Shown here in pieces: positions 36,322 to 46,751 of a stretch of 64,000 nt of DNA. The notes under the pieces were generated by a model. It made no database searches, was not told the DNA's origin, and saw nothing but the letters and a program-made list of their open reading frames with translations. Origin of the DNA: Zerene cesonia. Its lineage: Eukaryota; Arthropoda; Insecta; Lepidoptera; Pieridae. The first letter of the stretch is position 1, and every line of letters starts with the position of its first letter. The stretch lies in NCBI RefSeq assembly GCF_012273895.1, contig NC_052116.1:8990001-9054000 (forward strand), written 5' to 3'. The position numbers were made by a program, and so were the translations under genes.

Positions 36322-36749
36322 CTAGCATACCCGGCCACGCGTTGCTGTCGCTGAGTAATCCTACTAATCCTATCCTACTAATATTATAAATGCGAAAGTT
36401 TGTAAGGATGTGTATGTGTTTGTTGCTCTATCACGCAAATACTACTGAATCGGTTGCAATGAAATTTGGTACGTAGACAGCTGGACAACTGGAATAACAT
36501 ATAGGCAACTTTTTATCCCGATATTCCTATGGGATACGGACTTACGCGGGTGAAACCGCGGGGCGCAGCTAGTAATTAAATATATTAAGATTATAAATTA
36601 TAGGGATAATTAATCGAAATAAAAACTGTCCCATATCTTAAGTTGGACCAAAATTACACATAAAATGCCAAGTTTCATCAAAGTTGGTTGAGTTGTTGAA
36701 GAGTTCATTGGGAACATACATCATGACACTAGATTTTTATATATTAAGA
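36322..36749 (-). mobile_element. Helitron-like element, family G, split by a family F copy
   Basis: On the plus strand it begins A|CTAGCATACCCGGCCACG and ends TATATTAAGA|T, so the minus strand starts TCTTAATATATAAAAATC and ends GCTAG. The body has CAAGTTTCATCAAAGTTGGT and GTTCATTGGGAACATAC. A complete family F element (36373-36572) in the opposite orientation interrupts it. Confidence 0.6.
36373..36572 (+). mobile_element. Helitron-like element, family F, intact 200 bp
   Basis: A|TCCTACTAATATTATAAATG at the 5' end and GCAGCTAG|T at the 3' end. A CGCGG-GTGAAA-CCGCG hairpin (36545-36560) lies 12 bases before the CTAG end, the arrangement expected of a Helitron 3' terminus. No ORF. Confidence 0.75.
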
Positions 36750-37549
36750 TCTACGGTTCAAATTTGTTTAAAAATTTGCATCGTTATTTTCAACCGATTT
36801 CAAAACAAAGTGAAAGTTCTCAATTCGACTGTATTTTTTTATGTTTATTACCTCGTCTTTTGAATGGGTGAACCGTTTTTGATTAAGTAAAAATGATTAA
36901 GTATTAAAAATATCTACAACGATAATTTTTTCGGGTATATGCAACTATATCACTATAATAATAAGCTTTTAACAATAACATTATGTAAGTATATCAATTA
37001 ACAATAACAGTCTTATAAGCAGAAACCACCGATAACCAAAACACAGTTCTCTACTATGTATATAGTTCGATAGTGGATCTTTAATAAATATGTTTTCATA
37101 TTTATTTTCATCAATTTAGCCTGCTATTGTTTATTCAAAAATTTAATGAAATTATGTTATTCTATTGCTCACGTAAACGTTACGATTTTTTATATGCACT
37201 TTGACAGCATGCATGACGTCATCACGACTCCATTGCGGCAAAAAATATGTGTCAGTACATTACGCAACGAGGCATCAACGAGTTTAGGATACCTAGACAT
37301 ACGAGTATATTCAATCTATCTAAGTTTCACATTTGTTTCTTAGCCTACAGACTCTTTGGGAATCGGACAAATGAATTTCACGTGTTTTACTGATGGGTAT
37401 TCTTTGCGGGCTTCCTTACATACTGTGCTACTCATCCATACATGCTACTCGTACTGTGCTATGCGTATCTATGCTTAAACAAGAAATGTAGTAAAAAACA
37501 CGCTTTTATGACACGCAAAGATTAATTATAGTCTGGATTAGCACATAGA

Positions 37550-37598
37550 CCACTATTTACCCGAGTATCGCGCGTGTGACGCCGCGGGTTTCAGCTAG
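37550..37598 (+). mobile_element. Helitron-like 3' end, family H
   Basis: TTTACCCGAGTATCGCGCGT, GACGCCGCGGGTTT and CAGCTAG|T. The upstream body is decayed. Confidence 0.5.
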
Positions 37599-40500
37599 TA
37601 TCATGTACATATTTGTATTTTTTCTTACACACATTATTATTTATTTGTTTCTCCTATATTCGTGTATATTATAACAACATTATACATAAGCAGTAAATAA
37701 TGCGTCATACATCATGCATTTAGATACATGATAAAAATAATAATAATGGGAAGTACCCATAGCATCGCAAAGCGTTGTCAATGGAAATATTGTTAAGTAA
37801 ATAAAGACTGGCTTTTATTTAAACAAATTTTATGTAATAACCTATTAATGTTGTAAACAAATACGTAAGGTAGTAATATCATTATTTTCTGTATTTACCC
37901 ACTATAAAAAGAAACAAAAATTGTATGGATTTATGTAATTTATAAGACGAAATACGAAATGAAAAAGTCCTCGATCATGCATATTATATGCTGCTCTATT
38001 CTTTTTGTATCTCGGACCAAGTCGGGTCTACAAGCTAATGAAGTACATATAGCTAGATAGATGAGTAATTCTTATAAAGAGTATATTATACTTATTATAA
38101 ATTGCATCTTCGACATACTCTATACCTACTGTGCAATGACCTAGTTCTTTAATCAGGTGACGCCATTAACGACAAAAAAGGTAGTAAAATAATATTATTA
38201 AAACATTTATTCATATCCTACTTGTTGTTTGAAAACAACTCAAGCGCTGCTAATCTAATTTTGACTCAATTTTTTTTATTTTATCCCGGGTCAACCAGGG
38301 TCAATGGCATCGAAATAAAAACGATCTGAATAGCAATTCTCTATTGGAAGTCAATTATAAACAATTCCTCCTTCATCCACTACAATATTCGACCCTGTTT
38401 CAGATGTATAATTGAATTCGAACTTGGACCCATTGTTTATTATACAAGGAAACTAATGTACCGTAAACACTCCAATAGTCTCCGCTCCGCTGGCAAACAA
38501 TTGGGCCTTAGATCCGGTACAAGGAAGCCATCTTTATTGCTATTTTTATGGATTTAGTTTTTTTGCTAAACAATTTGTGTATTGATTGAGCGTCACCGAT
38601 GTTTGCGCGGTAGTTTCCGTTGTCATCACGCTCCAGGTCGTTTAAAACTTTAAACTATCTGACTAAAAACTTTCTCTAAAACCTACAATACAGTCAATGT
38701 AAAATTTAAATCGTCTGTGATTATAAATCATTACATTCTAAAAGGATTAGGAAATAATTAGAATTGCAAAACAAAAGAAACGAAAGCCCTCGCCCAGTCG
38801 TCCCAAAGCGTGAAAACAGATAAAAGGAATTGAATTGGAGTAATTGCCTAGTTGTCTAGATTGACTACTTTCCTAACTGGCCCATTGTTTAACACAACTC
38901 CCGCGACTGTCTCAAACGAAAACTTCGCTCTTCCTTAAATCCTGAAGTAAAGACTTCTGGAAATCGCTCCGAAGCAAAACGTTATGTACTAGAATGACAA
39001 TTTGTACTTCTGGTAAATTTTCCTTAATCAAACTGATGAATACGCTGATAATTTCCATTGCAAAGCTGTGGGTTCAATACTTTTCCTACATCCAGCTAGT
39101 AAATATATCTCATGTATGAACCGAAACCGATGGAATAAATCAATTGGCTCGAACCAGATCCGTTCAGCATTGTTGGACGCGTTTCAATGCGGCGCGAGAT
39201 TGTAAAAAGGATATTTATGCATTGAGGTAATGAAGAGGAGCTGAGTCATTGTCGCTACTCTGCCAATTGTTAATCCTGCACTGAATCGTGAATGAGAAAC
39301 ATTTCTCTTCAGCGCAGGATATTTTAAAAAACCCGGAGTGCTAAAGAGATCATCGAAACAGTCTAAGTATATAATTGGATTGAAACTGAACCTATATGGA
39401 TATATAAAGTTTTATTGTGAGTCAATTTATTGTTTATATTTCAGGGCCAATACATAAGTACCTATTTATTATTTTTACATATAATCATATCATTTGCTAC
39501 TAATTTAAACAAGTACCAATGTAATATAAGTTTGTAACTACAAACACACATACGCTCATCTTTTTACAAAATATATCACAATTAATTACTATTCTATAAC
39601 TCATGTCCATAACACTCAGATCTAAAAAAATATTCCCCACAGAGAACCTCGGCCATTCAGAAGCACCGATGTCGACACCAATTACGGCCGCTATCACTGC
39701 AAATTATTATGGGTGATCAATTAAACTACAACTTAGGGAAAACCACAAAAACAAATACGTGCCCTCAAAATACGGTTTACGCTTCCCGTTAACCACTACA
39801 CTCAGTGACATTGCTAATTTCCTACGATCGTTTATTGACGCGAATTATTACTCATCATTCTCGAGCCAATAACTCATTCAATTCGTGCTTATTAGCCACA
39901 GATTATGTGTGATTCAAGGATATTTTATAAAGGCATTAATTGAACTGTAGTGATGTAATTTAATTATAAGCTAGGTATCTTTATACGCGGATAAATAAGA
40001 CATCTGCGTAATGCATTACACATTTGTTTTTCATTAAATAGAAACCTGTGTTTGTGTGTTCTAAACCACTTAATGTCAATTCATACATACTTGTAATAAA
40101 TATATGTACAAATTCATTGTTATAGATTCTTATTCTCAGTCATATTCTATTACTGAATCAGATACTTATAATATTTACAACTAATGAACGACTGGATTAT
40201 TATTTAACTCGTGAAATTTTATATAAAAAATACTCGCATTAACCCGAGGAGGTTTATTCAATTTTGCCTGCAAGTCAGAACCAATAAAACCATAGAAATT
40301 TCATCCATATCACATTAGGGTTTCACTTTTATACCCCGACAGTCCGACATACGGCACGTCCTTAAATTATTCATTAACCAGCCCAAACCCGTCAAAAGAA
40401 TTACCCATCATTCCCATTCCATATACGTGACAGAAAACTTCCTAACTCAACTAACTAGCAAGCAATGACCACGTGTCAACGTATTTGGTGCTATCACGCG

Positions 40501-41104
40501 GAAGCGACGATACGTTGCACCCAGCGTCCGGTCGGATTATTGTCTATGATTTCGTTGTCTGTGCTTCCCGTGCGTTTATGGCACGCAAAGTGACAGATGT
40601 AATGGCGGCCGGAATAAATATGGGCGGGTAATTTTAGACGGCCGACATCTTGATTGTCCTGTTGCTATTCGAATATTAAAATAAACGTTAATGTTTGGTT
40701 CATAGGTAACGATCTCGTTATTGAAAGCTATGATCTTGAAACATTTAAAACAAGACCAAAAATTTATGGAACACACTCACATAGGTACCACACCACATAC
40801 CTAAAGAAACCCACAAACAATACTTTGTATGAGGCACTATCACATGGAACGGGACGCATTCCGCCCACATCGCCGATAAGAGATAACACATGCAAGTGCA
40901 ATTTGCACTTTGTATTACGACTATACAATTAATTGCGCGTTTATGGCCTAGAGCTTCACAATACATCGAAACTGCATGCAGAGGCATGTATGATTAGAGA
41001 ATCGTAATGAACTGTTCATTATTTGCAGCCGATTAATATAATTAAGCAATACCTACTGGCTTGTGGTATTCGATTTAATTAAAATAGTTTAATTGTAAAC
41101 CAAT

Positions 41105-41390
41105 ATAATAAAGTAAAAGAGTTCGTTTGTTTGAACGCGGTAATAGTTACTCAACAAACTGTTTACTAATTTATGTAACTGCTTTTTTTTTTATTTAAAC
41201 CAAGTCTTGACATGCTTAAATCATTTTGTACCGACTGCGACCAAAGCAAATCCACACTTAAATAATATAAAGCCGAAGAGTTTGTTTCTCTGAACAAGCT
41301 AATCTCAGTAACTACAGCACGCATTCTGCAGAATTACCACTTAGCATATACCACGGACGGTGGAATGCCCGCGGGGATGGGTATTGAAAT
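41105..41390 (+). mobile_element. Two Helitron-like fragments, family A
   Basis: AAAGAGTTCGTTTGTTTGAA at 41115 and AAAGCCGAAGAGTTTGTTTC at 41271, with GCTAATCTCAGTAACTACAG and ATACCACGGACGG. Both lack a CTAG end. Confidence 0.4.
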
Positions 41391-42534
41391 ATAAGTACTA
41401 AATAATTACATATATCATATATTAACTTTATAACTGACCAAGTGGATCCGGGTACCCCAGATAGTTATGTTATAACATTAAAACAATGTTGAATGTTATT
41501 CAAGTACCACTTATTATCAATTAAAATTGTGCAATTGCAAATGTCGATACATAACTACGTCTATATCTAGTAAAACAAAAAAAAAAAATTAATTTCATAG
41601 ATAAGGTCAGACCAGCGCATTCACATAATAATACAAGGTGTAAGTAACCTACTTCAGGTAATGTTAAATTATGTTTTTTAAAGCAATTGCAACATTATAC
41701 ATTCCATTATAAAAATAAAAAATCTATTTCTTGAAATCAATTTACGTTGGAGCTTAATCAGTTTAAAATACATATAAAATATCATACGCAACTGTAATTG
41801 ATACAGTATATTATTTATTCGACGACAATTAAAAGGACTTCTACGAATCACTACGAAAGAAGCTGATAATTTCATCTATATATAACAGTTTTGTAGAAGA
41901 TGGAGCCGATCCCAGTTTCCCAGGAAAGATAAGGATAAACCGCCTGTCCACCCTGAGTCAAAATAATCCATTACATTCCAATACTTCCGTAAATTAAATA
42001 ATTATAAAACAGGGACCAGTAAATCCCCCATCACAAGTCTGTCGTCTTGTTCGCTTCGCAACACGCAATCTCGCGGAGCGTTGTAGTGACAAACCAGTGA
42101 CAATCGCTGGGGGGATGTGATTTCATCCCACCGCGTATCAACACCAGAATTGAGCCGGGAAGTAATTTCGATGAGAACTTACGTAAACGCAATTGAATTT
42201 CGCTTTGGACTTGTATTGCGTTCAATAAAATATAAATTGTGCTTGAAGTAAATACGATACGAGATGTCTATCTGAAACGAAAATCGACCTTTTTGAAGAC
42301 TATAAATACCTGTTAGACTATTAGTTAAGATATTTGAGCTATTATTTTGTATCTTAAGGATGATAAAGTACATGACGCTGTATGTGATATAATGTATTGC
42401 GATCAATTCTATGTAATATAGCTACGTTTTGTAGTTATAAAATAAATTGAAACGCATTGAGCACAGTTTTTAAACGTACATATTAAAGATGAACAAAAAT
42501 TGGAATGTTTGGATCATATGACGTTAAATTTTTA

Positions 42535-42650
42535 GTTTTATAGCATTGGAATGCTGGATAAATAAGAAATGTTTAAAGAATAGAAAAAAATTGATCACGT
42601 ATTGATAAAAAGACCCGGGTTCGAATCCCGCTTCGTGATCAAATTGCCTT
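42535..42650 (+). mobile_element. tRNA-derived SINE, third family, rearranged
   Basis: The head TTTTATAGCATTGGAATGCT and the B box GGGTTCGAATCCCGC are followed by TTCGTGATCAAAT. Between head and B box lies AAAGAATAGAAAAAAATTGA then TCACG, which is the inverted complement of the family tail. The element therefore carries an inverted copy of its own 3' end. Confidence 0.5.
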
Positions 42651-45016
42651 TTCCTTAAAAAAATCTTATATAATGTAGTAAAATTTGAAAACCCGTTTTG
42701 GTAATAGATTATTAGGTAATGCGTTGTTTTTTAATTCTGAAGCGGCATTGCCAGCACATAAAATGGACTGCCAAAACTCGTTGTTTCCAGTATTTTCTAG
42801 AATGGGTCAAGAGTTGTTAAGACGCGGTGCAAATTGCAAGCACCATTAGGCTGCGAGTCGGGGGCGGGGGCTTTAACTGCATTGGGACAAGGGGTGCACA
42901 TTACGAGTACGCTACTTTGTATCACGTCGGGGTATAGTTATTTATCCATGTGCAATTATAGCAGCCTATTATTTTTCTCTATACTTCTAGCATTTTCCAT
43001 TCCTGTTACGCTTGTTTAGTAAGCCTATCAATTGGATTAAAACTTAATGATAATCCCTGAATATATTCAGAGATTAACACGTTTAGGTGACGCGGAATTA
43101 AATTGCCTAATACACTATAAATATGAGATGTGCCTGGATTCCAGATTAAAAGTAATATTTGAATGCCTTTTGGTATCGTTTGAATACACGAATGAAATTA
43201 CTGCCAACTGTATAGAATAATTAAAATATAAATTTAAAAAAATGTAAGATCAAGTTGTTGTACATTTTACTGGGCTTATAAAAACCCACAATGATTACTT
43301 TAATTAAATTTTTAATATTAGGCACATAGGGCATGATAATGATGAAACTATAATTATCCCAAATTGCAATTTCGGAGTAAATTCGACAGGGGAGCGATAG
43401 AAACATTAGGGGGTACAACGAATAGGGACCGTAGATTCCCTTTAATGCCAATTGCCTATAGCGGACAGAATAAAAATCCAAAAATATCCTTAGTGAGAAT
43501 TTTTTTTAAACAACTCTTTTTTATAGATCTTCAATTAAAGATTTTGTTATAAATTTATTTCTAACTATTAAATTACCGACTAATCGTTTTGGGAACATCG
43601 TCGAATTAAATCGTTTATTTGATTTCTTACAACCATTCATTGTTTCGAATACAAGACTACACGTTCACGATAATTTAATTAAAACTATATTTATATACAT
43701 AAGCAATATGGCAAACGTTTAAATCAACTGTTTTATTTTTCTTCAATACATGATAGTATCTGATAAAGGTGTATAAAATAAGAGAATGTATTAAATAGCC
43801 AATTAATTATTTATTTTAAAACTTCGTTTCCAAAAACGAACGAGCTTCTCAATTCCATGAAGATTTAGGTTTTCCTACTCCATGTGTTTATAACCAATTG
43901 ACGATATTTTTATGTGTCATAGGAAACTGTTGTCATTAGTTTCCACTTAATAACTTGGGACTCTCCCAACCCCACAGTCGGTGACCTTTTATTTTAGAAA
44001 GGAATCATATCCAACACGTTACGAGCTAACATCAAAGCATCTCTCGGTCATAAGTCAAACCGCGGAGGCGCAATAAATTAAGTAAGTACACGAAGAATAA
44101 TTAATAGTAATGATATTCGAAAGTCGTATTGACCGCGTGTGCAACAGCTGGACGCGTCCAATAATAGGTAGGTGATACCAACGCCGTGATTTATGCCTCT
44201 GCTTCAAGGTTCAACCTATGAGGGAAGAGTTGATTTCTAATGTAAGCTTTTATGTCACGTTTTTGATATATTCTTTTAGATTAACAAATAAGTAATTGAT
44301 GAAAAAATCTGTAAAGTTATAATACTAAAGTATAATATTAGCAAACCACTTTAAATTATTATCATTTGCTAAACATATACTTTAGAAAAAATAATACATT
44401 TCAAAAATGTCACTAATCTTATTACAATATGTGTAAACAAACCTTGAATTCATGATTTTTCTTCTAGTTTTACAAACAAATAAACAAATGTCCAATAACT
44501 ATTTCACCACTCACCCCACAGGCAGTAACATGACTCAGCCTCCATAAATAATGTAACCCCTAGTTGATACCATCTCATTTACATTTAAACTAAAAATTTA
44601 ATTAACTATTTTAATGAATTACTAGCAAGACCTGCTCTTTAGATAGCAGTGAATGGATTCATTAAAATAATATATTTTTTTGATAATTTAAGAAATCTTC
44701 AGCAATATCTTGTGTATACTATGTATAAGTTAGTTGATTCTATCATCATAACATAAAAATGTGTTTTTAATTTTTTTCTTTTTACTATGTTTATTTATTT
44801 TTTCTTGTACTTATAACTACAGATTTAGTAAAATTAAAAAAAAAACTTGAACTATAAGTCAAGTAAGTAAGTAACATAAGTCGATTATGAGGATCCTTAT
44901 ATTACAATAACAATAAAACTCACTACTAAAACTACCTACTTAAAGAATAACTGTTATACAAATCAGTTCAATTGTTTCAAATGTGCCTGAAAATTGACAT
45001 CTGCACTTATAGAGAT

Positions 45017-45059
45017 TAATATTTAAATACAACAACGCCTCTGTTGTATTTAAATATTA
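45017..45059. repeat. Perfect 18-bp inverted repeat (hairpin)
   Basis: TAATATTTAAATACAACA and TGTTGTATTTAAATATTA flank a seven-base loop ACGCCTC. It is AT-rich but perfectly paired. No RNA family was recognised. Confidence 0.75.
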
Positions 45060-46640
45060 TTTGATTACAAAATTAATTAGGTATATTTAGATTATATTTT
45101 TTATTTACAATAGGAAGGTTTTAACCACAAGCTCTCCTGGTATTTTATAATAAAAACCTATATAATTGCTATAATTCCTTCTTTAATACATGATGCACCA
45201 AACAAAATAATTTTTTTTATATATGAAAGAAAATGTGTGCACAAGTAAATTAGAACCAAAATGCTAAAATCTTATCAAAATCTTAATCATTCTAATAAAT
45301 TCATGGTTACTCATATTTAACAATACATAGATTGTATGTATAATCGATACTAGAAAAAAACTCGAATGTTTGTATAAAAACTAAAATACATCCTTAATAA
45401 TTTATAAGTAATACCTTCCAGGTATAATTATACAAAAAATTATAAAATATCACAAATATTTACGTCTTTTTTATCTAATATTACCGACTCTTATTTCGTT
45501 TCAGAATTTGGATTCATTTTATTTGGTCGTATTTTGTTCTAAATTAAACATTACAAGTTGGGACTGAGAGAATAAAGGCGGTTATCGATTCCGTGTGCTT
45601 TCTAATTCACAATTGCCTAATCCCATAATATACATTCGTCTTAATAGTGAGGGGTGGGCTGAGCGGCACGGTAACACGCCCGCATGGTAGAAGCATTGAT
45701 ATTTTAAATAAACACATAAGCTTTAATGAGTCGAAGAATTACACAAACTTCAATAAGATAAAATAAAAATATTACCTCGAGACAGACTTCACTGGTTATT
45801 ACACAAAATCTCGAAGGGGACGAAACCTTGCACAACCACTCAAGATTTACGCAAATAAATACACCAATACACGCAAATCACTATATTTTAAATGAAATAA
45901 TAACAAATGAACAGTATCACAAACTATTTAAGTCACAAAACGTCCTATAATCCTTTATAAAATGCAGAAAAAATAGCATCTCTATATAATGGAACCGGCA
46001 CACAATATACAACCACAACTCAAGAAATCTTTAGAAAACTGAAAAAATAACAAGACGGCGCCACTCACGCTGAGCTCTAGTGTCTTGTATTTAGCGCAAG
46101 CGCTGTCATATTTTCCTATACGAATGTAAAATATAAATTTTACCGTACTAATAATGGAGTTACATTTTATTTTCTTTATTGGCATATTTTTAAGGCTTTC
46201 TTCTTATATATTAAAATATCAATAGCATATTTTAATAAATAAATGCTACTCTATATAAATTTTTTCATGTCAGCAACATTTGAATATTTAAATTGAGAAT
46301 GTCAATGTCATTCTCATAGATTGCCAGTTTTTAATCTTACGCCCAATTCCAGTAACAAATGAAATATATAATAATTTGTAATAAATAATATGTAAATGAT
46401 TTGATCAGAAAATCCAAAGCTTGATTCAGAAATAATTTAAAAGACTTTCATACAATCGACGTATCATATAATTCCAGTTTACATTATATACTGTTTACAA
46501 CTTTAATAGGTAAAAAGAAATTTAACTTGGTAACTTAAAAATGTGTATATAGTATCCCTCGTCATAAATCAACTTTTAAATGTAGAACACAAAATTGTCA
46601 TTTGTTTTTTGTTGTGAATTGATAAAATTGGTGTAATAAA

Positions 46641-46751
46641 ATGTTAGAACAAGTGAAACAAGTAATACTAGTGCTATCGGGCAAAGGTGGTGTCGGTAAA
46701 TCGACAGTTAGCACACAATTAGCATTAACACTTAAAGAAAAGGGATTTAAG
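46641..46751 (+). CDS. NUBP2: NUBP2 exon 1 (residues 1-37, Walker A)
   Basis: MLEQVKQVILVLSGKGGVGK leads into STVSTQLALT. The donor is GTTAGA after the AAG codon. It encodes the first beta strand and the nucleotide-binding loop. Confidence 0.95.

Larger units (their letters stand above)
28566..46640. other. Long gene desert upstream of NUBP2
   Basis: No coding exon is supported. Repeats inside are listed separately. AT-rich unique sequence dominates, with GC-richer noncoding patches at about 40480-40640, 42030-42130 and 42815-42900. A minus-strand upstream exon for another gene near 46050-46090 is possible, but nothing proves it. Confidence 0.5.
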
